Origin: CAVVIH01 sp963748295
GTDB lineage: Bacteria; Acidobacteriota; Vicinamibacteria; Vicinamibacterales; 2-12-FULL-66-21
DNA length: 64,000 nucleotides
Reading direction: 5' to 3'
NCBI GenBank assembly: GCA_963748295.1
Contig: CAVVIH010000004.1
Coordinates: forward strand, 186,001 to 250,000
Below the pieces are notes generated by a model. It saw nothing but the letters and a program-made list of their open reading frames with translations, did not search any database and was not told where the DNA came from. The first letter of the stretch is position 1. Each line of letters begins with the position of its first letter. A program made the translations under genes and the position numbers. Shown here piece after piece: positions 8,010-16,477 of this stretch.

Positions 8010-8897
8010 ATGCCGCGGCTGGGCGCCCATCTGTCGATTGCCGGAGGCCTGCCGCGGGCAGTCGATCGCGCGGTGGCGTCGAAGTGCGAGGCGCTGCAGA
8101 TCTTCACGAAGTCGGTGGGGCAGTGGCGGGCCCGGCCGATTCCAGCCGAGGAGATCGCGCTGTTTCGCCGACGCGTCCGCGAAACCGGCATTCAGCCGGT
8201 CGTCGCCCACAACAGCTATCTGATCAACATCGCGTCGGCGAACGAGGCGCTCCGGGCGCAATCGATGGCGGCCCTCGGCGAGGAGCTCGATCGGGCAGCG
8301 GCGCTCGGTCTCGACGGGCTGGTGATGCACCCGGGCTCCTACACGAGCGGCAGCGAGCAGCAGGGCCTCGATCTGATCGCCGACGGGTTGCGCGTCCTGC
8401 TCGAGGCCCGGCCGCGCGCGCGCACGAGAGTGCTGCTCGAACACACGGCCGGTCAGGGCACGAACCTCGGGCACCGCTTCGAGCACCTCGCCTACATCAT
8501 CGAGCGGCTGAAGAAGTCCCGGCGCGTCGGCGTCTGTCTGGACACCTGTCATCTGCTGACCGCGGGCTACGACATGTGCTCGGACGCTGGCTACGACGCG
8601 ACGTTCGCCGAATTCGATCGCCTGGTCGGTCTGGATCGGATTAAGGTATTTCATCTCAACGACTCGAAGAAGCCGTGCGGCAGCCGCGTCGATCGGCACG
8701 AACACATCGGCAAGGGATGCCTGGGCCTCGGCCCGTTCCGCCGGCTCCTCAACGATCCGCGTTTTGCCGGGCTGCCCATGCTGCTCGAAACGCCGAAGCT
8801 CGACACCCCGGAGAGCCGGAGGCGCGGCGACGTGGATCCATGGGACGCGCGCAACCTGCGCACGTTGAGGAAACTGATGTCGGTAGACTCGAGGTAG
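8010..8897 (+). CDS. nfo: Endonuclease IV (AP endonuclease)
   Basis: 295 residues. Endonuclease IV cuts 5' to abasic sites with three zinc ions in base excision repair. The TIM-barrel ligand motifs are visible in order: GAHLSIAGG, VVAHNSYLIN, the MHPGSY strand with histidine, a LLEHTAGQG glutamate, CLDTCHLLTAGYD, FHLNDSKKP, RHEHIGKGCLG and LLETPK. Length is normal. It starts 3 bp after amrA, so amrB-amrA-nfo form one operon; this coupling with DNA repair is of interest because UdgX, another repair enzyme, is also in the window. Confidence 0.96.
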   Translation: MPRLGAHLSIAGGLPRAVDRAVASKCEALQIFTKSVGQWRARPIPAEEIALFRRRVRETGIQPVVAHNSYLINIASANEALRAQSMAALGEELDRAAALGLDGLVMHPGSYTSGSEQQGLDLIADGLRVLLEARPRARTRVLLEHTAGQGTNLGHRFEHLAYIIERLKKSRRVGVCLDTCHLLTAGYDMCSDAGYDATFAEFDRLVGLDRIKVFHLNDSKKPCGSRVDRHEHIGKGCLGLGPFRRLLNDPRFAGLPMLLETPKLDTPESRRRGDVDPWDARNLRTLRKLMSVDSR

Positions 8898-8900
8898 TCG

Positions 8901-9776
8901 ATGCGTCGAACGTTCATCTCCGTCCTCGCCATCCTGTTCGTCCTGGCGCCGCGACCGGCGAGCGCATGGGGGCTCGAGATCCACAAGTTCATCACCGCGC
9001 AGGCGATTGCGCTGCTCCCCGCGGAAATCCGACCGTTCTTCGAGAAGTACCGCGACTCGATCGTGGAGCACTCGATCGACCCGGATCTGTGGCGCGTCGT
9101 CGGCTGGGAGGCGGAGACGCCGAATCACTGGGTGGACATGGACGCCTACGGTCCGTATCCGTTCAAGGAGCTGCCCCGCGATTTCGACGAAGCGGTGAAG
9201 CGCTACGGGCCCGACTTCGTCAACAAGAACGGCCTGCTCCCCTGGCGGGCGCAGGAAATCCACGGCAAGCTGGTCGAAGCGTTCACGCAGAAGGCGCCGT
9301 ATTCGCGCGACAACATCAAGCTGTTCTCGTCCGTCATCGCCCACTACGTCGCGGACGGCCACGTTCCGTTTCACTCCACGCTCAATCACGACGGCCAACT
9401 GACCGGTCAGTGGGGGCTTCACTCACGGTTCGAGACCGAGCTGTTCGAACGTTACAAGGACAAGCTGAAACTGACGCCGGGCAAGCTGGTGCCGATCGAC
9501 AGCCCGCGAGACTTCATGTTCACGACGCTCACGCAGAGCTTTCCATACGTCCAGCCGGTGCTGGATGCGGACAAGGCGGCGGTTGCCGGGCGCGAGCTCT
9601 ATGACGACGAATACTTCACGCTCTTCTTCGGGAAGGTGCAGCCGATTCTGGAACGCCGGCTGTCGGACTCGATCACGTATGTCGCGTCGATGATTGCGGA
9701 TGCCTGGCAGGATGCCGGACGGCCGGCGCTTCCGCTCGACGCGCCGCGCACGCCGCGCAAGGTCCGGCGGCAGTAG
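8901..9776 (+). CDS. Secreted zinc phospholipase C / S1-P1 nuclease superfamily protein
   Basis: 291 residues with a signal peptide (hydrophobic to residue 16, cleavage after ASA at 20-22). Cleavage would place W23 at the mature N-terminus, as in P1 nuclease and bacterial phospholipase C, where Trp1 is a zinc ligand. H28 (EIHKFIT), the D60 region, NHWVDMD, and SVIAHYVADGHVPFHST with two histidines supply the rest of a trinuclear zinc site. Substrate, nucleic acid or lipid, cannot be decided. Separated by 3 bp from nfo, but a TAGACT box at 8884-8889 may also give it its own promoter. Confidence 0.78.
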   Translation: MRRTFISVLAILFVLAPRPASAWGLEIHKFITAQAIALLPAEIRPFFEKYRDSIVEHSIDPDLWRVVGWEAETPNHWVDMDAYGPYPFKELPRDFDEAVKRYGPDFVNKNGLLPWRAQEIHGKLVEAFTQKAPYSRDNIKLFSSVIAHYVADGHVPFHSTLNHDGQLTGQWGLHSRFETELFERYKDKLKLTPGKLVPIDSPRDFMFTTLTQSFPYVQPVLDADKAAVAGRELYDDEYFTLFFGKVQPILERRLSDSITYVASMIADAWQDAGRPALPLDAPRTPRKVRRQ

Positions 9777-9779
9777 CCC

Positions 9780-10250
9780 TCACTGCGGCGGCGGTTTCTC
9801 GCGCCTGGGCTTTCCCGCGCCGAAACGGCGGTCGATGATCGACTCGAGCGGGTAGAGCATCAGAAGCACGGCGAGCGTCACGGCTGTCGCGATCACGGCG
9901 AGGTGGAACTCACCGCCTCCCGCGGCGACGCCCACCGCCGCGTTCACCCAGATGGTCGCGGCCGTGGTCAGGCCGTGAATGTCGCCGTCCCTGCGAATGA
10001 TGGCGCCGGCGCCGAGAAAGCCTATACCGGTCACGATCTGCGCCGCGACGCGCCCCGGGTCCGCGCCCGCGGCGTCCGCCAGCTCGTACGACATCAAGGT
10101 GAACAAGGCGGATCCAATCGCGATCAGCATGTTCGTCCGCAGGCCGGCGGACTTCTGACGCACTTCCCGCTCGAACCCGAGAACGCCGCCGAGAACCGCC
10201 GCCAGGAGCAGGCGTTGAATGAGCTCGCCATCGGACAGGGGCGGCGTCAT
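9780..10250 (-). CDS. MgtC/SapB-family inner-membrane protein
   Basis: 156 residues with four to five membrane spans. The family pattern is plain: LGGVLGFEREVRQKSAGLRTN, then IAIGSALFTLMS and IVTGIGFLGAGAIIR, and TTAATIWVNAAVG. MgtC proteins are linked to growth under low magnesium and to control of F-ATPase in pathogens; in soil bacteria the role is unknown. The tail after residue 135 is basic and cytoplasmic. Its start overlaps the upstream minus-strand gene by 4 bp (ATGA). Confidence 0.9.
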   Translation of the reverse strand: MTPPLSDGELIQRLLLAAVLGGVLGFEREVRQKSAGLRTNMLIAIGSALFTLMSYELADAAGADPGRVAAQIVTGIGFLGAGAIIRRDGDIHGLTTAATIWVNAAVGVAAGGGEFHLAVIATAVTLAVLLMLYPLESIIDRRFGAGKPRREKPPPQ

Positions 10251-10888
10251 GGACGATGACCTGCGGCTTCGCTCGAGAGCTGTTTGTCCGGCGGGACCAG
10301 CCAGAGCCGCGTCCGGTCTTTCGGCACTTCAATCTGCGGATGCCGGACAGGAGGCTGCTCTCCGCGCTTCACCGCGAGCTCATACACGCCGGCCGGAACA
10401 ACGAAGAGCGAGTACCCTGCGCCGCCGACCGCCGCCGCCGCTTCCTTGGTTGCCGCGCCCGGCTCGTGAATCGACACGGCCGGCGTCGAGCCGTCCGCGG
10501 CGCGAATCTGGAGCGCGCCGAACCCGTTGCGAAAGTTCAACACCTCGAGATGGCGTCCGGCTTCATCCGGGTAGGCCATGACCACGAGGCGGTTGGCCCA
10601 CTGGATGTTGACGACCTGCCCGTCGCGTTCACGGACCGCCTGAACGTCATAGATGCCTTCGTCAACCTTCAGCTCGATACGCGGCGGACCGCCGCCAGCC
10701 TCGGCGACCGGCGTGCCGCGCTCTCCAGCGCGATGGAGAAAGACGCGCGTCTGGTTCGTCACCTCTTCTGAGCCGTTGAACACACGCAACTCGAGCAACA
10801 GCGCCTGCGGCGTCTGCCCACCCAAGGCGCTCGTCGACGGCAGGAGGAGCAAGACGAGGAGCAACGCTGTCGGCAGCGTGCGCGGCAT
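10247..10888 (-). CDS. Exported protein of unknown function
   Basis: 213 residues with a signal peptide (LPTALLLVLLLLP, cleavage near ALGG). The mature part has alternating beta-strand character (LLLELRVFNGSEEVTNQTRVFLHRAGE; then GIYDVQAVRERDG), suggesting an immunoglobulin-like or carboxypeptidase-regulatory-like sandwich of extracellular type. I do not recognise a named family. Translationally coupled to the mgtC gene that follows. Confidence 0.62.
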   Translation of the reverse strand: MPRTLPTALLLVLLLLPSTSALGGQTPQALLLELRVFNGSEEVTNQTRVFLHRAGERGTPVAEAGGGPPRIELKVDEGIYDVQAVRERDGQVVNIQWANRLVVMAYPDEAGRHLEVLNFRNGFGALQIRAADGSTPAVSIHEPGAATKEAAAAVGGAGYSLFVVPAGVYELAVKRGEQPPVRHPQIEVPKDRTRLWLVPPDKQLSSEAAGHRP

Positions 10889-10894
10889 GCGGGA

Positions 10895-10937
10895 ATCTTA
10901 GCAGAGCGGAATGGAACGGCACGCCGAATGCTATCGT
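10895..10937. promoter_or_regulatory. Divergent promoter region with two leaderless -10 candidates
   Basis: On the minus strand TAAGAT (10900-10895) lies 6 nt before the ATG at 10888. On the plus strand TATCGT (10932-10937) lies 10 nt before the ATG at 10948. Neither gene has a visible Shine-Dalgarno. Confidence 0.4.
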
Positions 10938-10947
10938 AGACCCAGGC

Positions 10948-11631
10948 ATGATCGACGTGTATCTGGTTCCCGTGGGCGCCAGCCGGTACGAGCCCTATTG
11001 CGAGATCCCGGATGCGCCTGACGAACCCGAGGCCGAGGCGCCGCGGTGGTCCTTCCGGCGTCTGCGCCAGTGGTTCACCGAGATGCTCGCCGAAGCGGAA
11101 CGAGAGCGCCGGCAGGCGCGGGCCGTCAGGCCGGCAACGTGGGCAGGACGGGTCAAAGCGAAGACCATGCGCCTGGTGGCGGAAAGCATTGCCGAGCAGC
11201 GTCTGCTGTGGCACCTGCGCAAGGAAACGGAGGCCCGCCTTTATCATCCGGACGACATCGCCGAACCCGCCGCGACGCACGAGCTCAAGTTGCAGCTGAA
11301 ACGCGACTTCGAGAAGCATCGTTTCTGGCTGATCATCGATGCGCTGCTGTTCATCGCGTCCGGCGTGTTCATGTTGATCCCCGGCCCGAACGTCGTCGCC
11401 TACTACTTTGCCTTCCGTCTCGTCGGCCACTTCTTCTCAATGCGCGGTGCGCGGTGTGGCCTCACCGGTATCTCCTGGACCGCGGTCGGCAGTCCGCCTT
11501 TGACGGAGCTGCGCCGGGCCATCGGGCTCGACCCCGACCTGCGCGTACGGCGCGTTCACGAAGTGGCCGCACGGCTGAACCTCGAGCACCTCGCGACGTT
11601 CTTCGAACGAAGCGCCATTCCGACGCAATAA
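10948..11631 (+). CDS. Membrane protein resembling mitochondrial K+/H+ exchange-related (Mit_KHE1-like) proteins
   Basis: 227 residues. It begins MIDVYLVPVG(x)SRYEPYCE, has an acidic then arginine-rich stretch to about residue 90, and one hydrophobic hairpin at about residues 132-160 (WLIIDALLFIASGVFMLIPGPN then VVAYYFAFRLVGHF). The start and the LIPGPNV hairpin recall the mitochondrial K+/H+ exchange-related family known from fungi, which also occurs in some bacteria; I rank this as a resemblance, not proof. Preceded by a divergent promoter region and followed by a heptamer repeat array. Confidence 0.55.
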   Translation: MIDVYLVPVGASRYEPYCEIPDAPDEPEAEAPRWSFRRLRQWFTEMLAEAERERRQARAVRPATWAGRVKAKTMRLVAESIAEQRLLWHLRKETEARLYHPDDIAEPAATHELKLQLKRDFEKHRFWLIIDALLFIASGVFMLIPGPNVVAYYFAFRLVGHFFSMRGARCGLTGISWTAVGSPPLTELRRAIGLDPDLRVRRVHEVAARLNLEHLATFFERSAIPTQ

Positions 11632-11640
11632 GGACAACTA

Positions 11641-11756
11641 CCAACTCCTCAGTTCCCAACTCCCAATTCTTCTCCTGGGCCTGGGGCTCTTGTGAGTTGG
11701 GAGTTGGAAGTTGGGAGTCTGTTTGGGAGTTGTGGAGTTGCGGAGTTGGGAGTTGA
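11641..11756. repeat. Inverted pair of degenerate heptamer tandem arrays
   Basis: The left half is made of units such as cccaact and cccaatt, the right half of units such as gagttgg, aagttgg and gttggga, with a period of 7 bp (some 8-bp steps). The two halves are reverse complements in type and could form a long hairpin around ctgggcctgggg. The array fills the whole gap between the Mit_KHE1-like gene and lpxD. Confidence 0.8.
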
Positions 11757-11762
11757 TACCCG

Positions 11763-11768
11763 TATACT
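11763..11768 (+). promoter_or_regulatory. Candidate -10 box of lpxD (leaderless)
   Basis: TATACT, 5-8 nt before the tandem TTG codons that can start lpxD. It begins immediately after the heptamer array. Confidence 0.45.
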
Positions 11769-11773
11769 CTTCT

Positions 11774-12799
11774 TTGTTGAAGCTGAGAGAGATCGCTGAG
11801 CGTATCGAGTGCCGGCTCGAAGGGGACGGCGACATCGACATCCGGCGCGTCGCCGGCATCGAGGACGCGGCGAACGGCGACCTGACCTTCTTTGCCAATC
11901 CCCGCTACGCCGCCGAGCTCCGCAAGACCCGCGCATCGGCGGTGATCGTCGGCGAGAACGCTGAAGCGGCGCCCTGCGCGATGCTGCGCGCGCGGCACCC
12001 CTACCTGGCGCTCGCGCATGCCGTCGAGCTTTTTGCGGACCCCTGGCGTCCGCCGCCGGGCGTACACGAGCTCGCCGTGGTTGGCGAAGGCGCCGTCGTG
12101 GCCGACAGCGCGTCGGTCGGGCCCTTCGTCGCGATTGGCGACGGCGCGCGCATCGGCGCGCGAACCATTCTGCATCCTCGCGTCACGATCGGCCGTGGCG
12201 CACACGTCGGCGACGACTGCGTGCTCCACGCCGGCGTCTCCATTCGCGAACGAGTGCGCGTCGGCAATCGTGTCGTCGTGCAGGATGGCGCCGTCATCGG
12301 CAGCGACGGCTTCGGCTTCGCCCGCAGGCCCGATGGCAGCCACCACAAGATCCCGCAGATCGGCGACGTCGTCGTCGAAGACGATGTCGAGATTGGCGCC
12401 AACGCGACCATCGATCGGCCGGCCGTCGGCGAGACGCGCATCGCCGCGGGCGCGAAGCTCGACAACCTCGTCCAGATCGCGCACGGCGTGACGATCGGGC
12501 GCAACGCGCTGCTGGCGGCCCAGGTCGGCATCGCCGGCAGCACCACGATCGAGGATGCGGTGACGCTCGCAGGGCAGGTCGGCGTGGCCGGTCACCTCAC
12601 CATCGGCAAAGGCGCGATTGCCACCGCGCAGACCGGCATTCCCAATTCGGTCGACGCCGGCGCGTTCGTGTCCGGCTATCCGGCAATCCCCAATCGCGAC
12701 TGGCTGAAATCGTCCGCCGTGTTTCGCAAGCTGCCGGAGCTGCGAAAGCTCCTGGCGGAGCTCGAACGCCGGGTCGAGGAACTCGAACAGAAGCAGTGA
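11774..12799 (+). CDS. lpxD: UDP-3-O-acyl-glucosamine N-acyltransferase
   Basis: LpxD adds the second, N-linked hydroxyacyl chain of lipid A. The protein shows the N-terminal uridine-binding domain (IAERIECRLEGD, GDLTFFANPRY) and a long left-handed beta-helix of hexapeptide repeats (for example IGARTILHPRVTIG, VGDDCVLHAGVSI), with the catalytic histidine in the LVQIAHGVTIG region, and a C-terminal coiled coil LRKLLAELERRVEELEQ. There is no ATG near the conserved start; TTG at 11774 or 11777 follows the TATACT box, whereas an upstream ATG at 11711 lies inside the repeat array and is rejected. About 340 residues, normal for LpxD. Confidence 0.93.
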   Translation: MLKLREIAERIECRLEGDGDIDIRRVAGIEDAANGDLTFFANPRYAAELRKTRASAVIVGENAEAAPCAMLRARHPYLALAHAVELFADPWRPPPGVHELAVVGEGAVVADSASVGPFVAIGDGARIGARTILHPRVTIGRGAHVGDDCVLHAGVSIRERVRVGNRVVVQDGAVIGSDGFGFARRPDGSHHKIPQIGDVVVEDDVEIGANATIDRPAVGETRIAAGAKLDNLVQIAHGVTIGRNALLAAQVGIAGSTTIEDAVTLAGQVGVAGHLTIGKGAIATAQTGIPNSVDAGAFVSGYPAIPNRDWLKSSAVFRKLPELRKLLAELERRVEELEQKQ

Positions 12800-12804
12800 C
12801 CGCC

Positions 12805-12832
12805 GGTCCCCGGTTCCTGGCCCCTGGTCCCC
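12805..12832. repeat. Heptamer tandem array (ggtcccc type)
   Basis: Four units in exact 7-bp register: ggtcccc, ggttcct, ggcccct, ggtcccc. Lies between lpxD and the M16 peptidase gene. The unit is unrelated in sequence to the gggagtt arrays but has the same period. Confidence 0.65.
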
Positions 12833-12884
12833 GGGCATTCCCTGATCGGATGCGCCCCTAACCGTGTGCGATAATTGAAGATCC

Positions 12885-14272
12885 ATGCATGTAACATCGC
12901 TTCGCTCCAGCGCTTCCCTCAGGCGTGTGCTCGGCGTGGTGGCGGCGCTCGGGGCGTTGCTTTCGCTCGATCCGACCGCACGAGCTGCCGTCCGTCCCCC
13001 GAAACTGAACTACACCATGACCACGCTGCCGAATGGCATGAAGGTGGTGTTCCTCGAGGATCACTCCACGCCAATCGTGCACGCGGAAATCTGGTACCAC
13101 GTCGGCTCGAAGAACGAGAAGAAGGGCCGCACGGGTTTCGCGCACCTCTTCGAACACATGATGTTCAAGGGATCGAAGAACGTCGAGCCCGAAGGCCACC
13201 CCTCGTGGATCTCGAGCGTCGGCGGTCAGAGCAACGCCTACACGACCGAGGACGCGACGGTGTTCTGGCAGACGTTCCCGGCGCAATACCTGCCGCTGGT
13301 GCTCTGGCTCGAAGCCGATCGCATGGCCTCGCTGCGAATCGACGAGAAAGTCTTCAAGACCGAGCGCGAGGTCGTGAAGGAAGAGCGGCGGATGCGGGTC
13401 GAGAACCAGCCGTATGGCCGACTCAACGAGCTGATCTACGACCAGGCCTTCAGGTACACCCCTACAAGCACCCGACGATCGGGAGCATGGCCGACCTCGA
13501 GGCGGCGTCCATCGCCGACGTTCGCGATTTCTTCCGGACGTATTACGTGCCGAGCAACGCGACGCTGGTGGTCGTCGGCGACTTCGAGACGAAGGAAGCC
13601 GAAGCGCTCGTCACGCGATACCTCGGGCGCGTGCCGAAGGCCGATCGGCCGGTCCCGCGCGACATCCCCGCCGAACCGGCGTCGACGAAGGAACGGCGCG
13701 TGGTGCTGCACGAGAACTGGCCGCTGCCGGCGGTCGTCGTCGTGCACCACATCACCTTTGACGGGGATCCGGACTCGTATCCGCTGCACATTGCGTCGAA
13801 GGTGCTCTCCGACGGCCAGAGCTCGCGCATCTACAAGAAGCTCGTCTACGAGAAGCGGCTGGCGCTCGCCGCGTTCGGCGGCGGCAACATCATCGAGGAT
13901 CCCAACCTGTTCTTCGCGGTCGCGATCGTGCAGCCCGGCAAGACGACGGATGAGACGATCGCGGCGCTGATCGCGGAGCTGGATCGGTTGAAGTCCGAGC
14001 CGATCTCGCCGGCGGAGCTCCAGCAGGCGAAGAACCAGTTCGCGCGGGACTACGTCCTGGGCCGGGAATCGAACAAGGACAAGGCGACGACACTCGGCCA
14101 CGCGGCGGTGATCCACGACGACATCACCACCGCGGATGGCGAGTTCGACATCTTCCAGAACATGACGGCCGCTGACGTGCAGAAAGTGGCGCAGAAGTAC
14201 TTCACGGCGGAAAACCGGCTCGTGATCACGGTCATGCCGGGCGGGTCCGGCGCGGGCCAGGGAGGTCGCTGA
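12885..14272 (+). CDS. M16-family zinc peptidase, catalytic (frameshifted)
   Basis: Exported pitrilysin-type peptidase. After a signal peptide (to about residue 34) comes TLPNGMKVVF, the inverted zinc motif HLFEH (H87, E90, H91) and the third ligand E167 in VVKEERR, 76 residues later, as the family requires. The frame breaks at 13453-13455 after DQAFR; restoring one G gives VHPYKHPTIGSM, the family's expected continuation. The second half contains the FFRTYYVPSNATLVVVGDF strand and the R/Y loop region near SRIYKKLVYEKRLA. Preceded by GATAAT 9 nt before the ATG and overlapping the next gene by 1 bp. Confidence 0.88.
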
Positions 14273-16464
14273 TGAGGATTGCCACGCGCGCCGCGATCGC
14301 TGCGGCGTTTCTTGCGGTCACGAGCGCCGCGACGGCGACCGCGCAGGTTGCCGACTGGCCGGCGGAGCGTCCGCCGCGGCCGCTGCCGGCGAAGGACGTC
14401 AGGTTCCCGCCCTACCAGGTTCGAACGCTTTCGAATGGCCTGCAGGTCATCGCCGTGTCGCATCACGAGCAGCCGGCGGTGAGCCTGCGGCTGATCATCC
14501 GGGCGGGCGGATCGCAGGATCCGGCAGACAAGCCGGGCGTCGCGGCGCTCGCCGCCGCGCTTCTCGATCAGGGCACGACGACCCGCAACGCGGAGACCAT
14601 CGCCACCACGATCGATTCGGTGGGCGGCGCGGTTGGCGCAGGCTCGGGCAGCGACCTGACCTTCATCAACTCGGTCGTGATGAAGGACAGCTTCAACCTC
14701 GCGCTCGATCTGGTCGCCGACATCGCGCGGAATCCCGCGTTCGCGCCTGAAGAGATCGAGCGGCAGAAGCAGCAGGTCTACTCGGGACTCAAGGTCAGCT
14801 ACGAGGATCCCGATTACATTGCCGGCGTCGTGTTCGACCGCCTCGTCTACGGGTTCCACCCCTATGGGCGGCCGGACTCCGGAACGGCACAGTCGATCGC
14901 GAGCATCACACGCGACGATCTCGTCGCGTTCCACAAGACCTGGTTCGGCGCGAACAACTCGATCCTGGCGATCGTCGGCGACGTGACCCCGGACGAGATG
15001 TTTGCCGGAGCCGAACGCGCGTTCGGGCAATGGGCGCGCGCCGAGAACGTGCCGGCGAAGGCGATCGATCCGCCGGCGCCAACCCGCCGCGTCGTCGTCA
15101 TCGACCGCCCCGGCGCCGTCCAGACCGAGATCAGGGTCGGCAACCTCGCGCTGCCGAGAAAGCACCCCGACTATCTGGCGCTGGATCTCGCGATCAAGAT
15201 TCTCGGCGGCGAAGGCGGCAACCGACTCCACCGCGTGCTCCGATCCGAGCGCGGCCTGACGTATGGCGCGTCCGCCGACGTCAACGCGCTGAAGGAGGCC
15301 GGCGATCTCGTCGCCGACACCGACACGCGGTCGGACACCACCGGCGAAGTCCTCCGGCTGATCGTCGACGAGATGTGGAAGCTGCAGCGGCAGCGGGTCA
15401 GCGACCGCGAGCTCGCCGACGCGCAGGCGTATCTCACGGGCAGCTTTCCGCTGACGATTGAAACACCCAGCGCGATCGCGCTGCAGATCCTCAACGCGGT
15501 CTTCTACGGTCTCGACCTCGACGAGCTGCAGACGTTTCGTGAGCGGGTCAATGCGGTCCGGCCCGAAGACATTCAGCGCGTTGCACAGCAGTACCTCCGT
15601 CCGGACCGGCTGTCGATCGTTCTCGTCGGCGATGCGTCCGTGTTCATGAAGCAGCTCGCGGGCGTTGGCTTCGATCAGTTCGATCGGATTCCGCTGGGCG
15701 AGCTCGATTTCGGATCGCCGACCCTGCGGCGGCAGGCGACACCCGCCGGCCGCCTGGAGCCGATCGCCTATCGGACGCCGATCCAGCAGCCGGCTGCGGT
15801 CGCCGGCGGCGAGGCGGTTCAGCGTCTGGTCAGCGATGCCGTGCAGGCGAAAGGCGGCCTCGAGAAGCTTCGCTCGATCAAGACGGTGAAGGCCGATGCG
15901 ACTCTCTGGATTGACGCCGCCGGCGGACGCGTCGAAGTTCCGACGACCACGTGGATTCGCTATCCCGACGCGTTCAGGGTCGATGCGCAAATGCCGAACG
16001 GCCCGGTGTCGCAGGTACTCGTCGGCGACAGCTACTGGGTCCGCGATGCGCGCGGGATCGTGACTGCGCCAGAGGACGTTGCCCGCGATCTGCGCGGCAG
16101 CGTCCAGCGGGACGCCATCCGGTTGCTGCTGGCGCTTGCGGATAGGAACCCCGCGTTGCAGCGAGCCCTGGTGGACGTCGGCGGCCAGAAGATGCCGGCG
16201 ATCAAGGTGCCGGGCGACGCGCCGCTGACGCTCGTCTTCGATCCTGCGAGCGCGCTGCTCGCGCGGCTGCGCTATGCGGTGCAGACGCCGCAGGGTGTTC
16301 GCGCCGTCGAAGAGGTGTTCTCGGACTATCGCGACGTCAACGGCCTCAAGGTCGCGTTCAAGGCCGTGCTCCAGCGTGAGGGCTCGCCGCGCGTCGAACG
16401 CGTCCTCCGCAGCTTCGAGTACAACATTCCTCTCGACCGATCGCTGTTTGAACGCTCCCTCTGA
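14272..16464 (+). CDS. M16-like non-catalytic partner with extra C-terminal domain
   Basis: 730 residues with a signal peptide ending near ATAQ. Residues about 45-480 have the M16 fold (TLSNGLQVIAVSHHEQPAVS, GLTYGASADV) but the HxxEH motif is absent: the corresponding segment reads LAAALLDQGT. Such inactive subunits pair with an active M16 protein, here the gene just upstream. Residues about 515-730 form an added beta-rich domain (VKADATLWIDAAGGRVEVPT, LVFDPASALLARLRY) resembling lipoprotein-localisation/LolA-like folds; this assignment is tentative. Start ATG overlaps the upstream TGA. Confidence 0.85.
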   Translation: MRIATRAAIAAAFLAVTSAATATAQVADWPAERPPRPLPAKDVRFPPYQVRTLSNGLQVIAVSHHEQPAVSLRLIIRAGGSQDPADKPGVAALAAALLDQGTTTRNAETIATTIDSVGGAVGAGSGSDLTFINSVVMKDSFNLALDLVADIARNPAFAPEEIERQKQQVYSGLKVSYEDPDYIAGVVFDRLVYGFHPYGRPDSGTAQSIASITRDDLVAFHKTWFGANNSILAIVGDVTPDEMFAGAERAFGQWARAENVPAKAIDPPAPTRRVVVIDRPGAVQTEIRVGNLALPRKHPDYLALDLAIKILGGEGGNRLHRVLRSERGLTYGASADVNALKEAGDLVADTDTRSDTTGEVLRLIVDEMWKLQRQRVSDRELADAQAYLTGSFPLTIETPSAIALQILNAVFYGLDLDELQTFRERVNAVRPEDIQRVAQQYLRPDRLSIVLVGDASVFMKQLAGVGFDQFDRIPLGELDFGSPTLRRQATPAGRLEPIAYRTPIQQPAAVAGGEAVQRLVSDAVQAKGGLEKLRSIKTVKADATLWIDAAGGRVEVPTTTWIRYPDAFRVDAQMPNGPVSQVLVGDSYWVRDARGIVTAPEDVARDLRGSVQRDAIRLLLALADRNPALQRALVDVGGQKMPAIKVPGDAPLTLVFDPASALLARLRYAVQTPQGVRAVEEVFSDYRDVNGLKVAFKAVLQREGSPRVERVLRSFEYNIPLDRSLFERSL

Positions 16465-16477
16465 CGCGACGCGCGTG

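Noticed and set aside
14050..15990. A 646-codon minus-strand frame opposite the second M16 protein
   Set aside because: Composition and lack of motifs show a shadow of the sense gene. The sense protein has recognisable M16 motifs.
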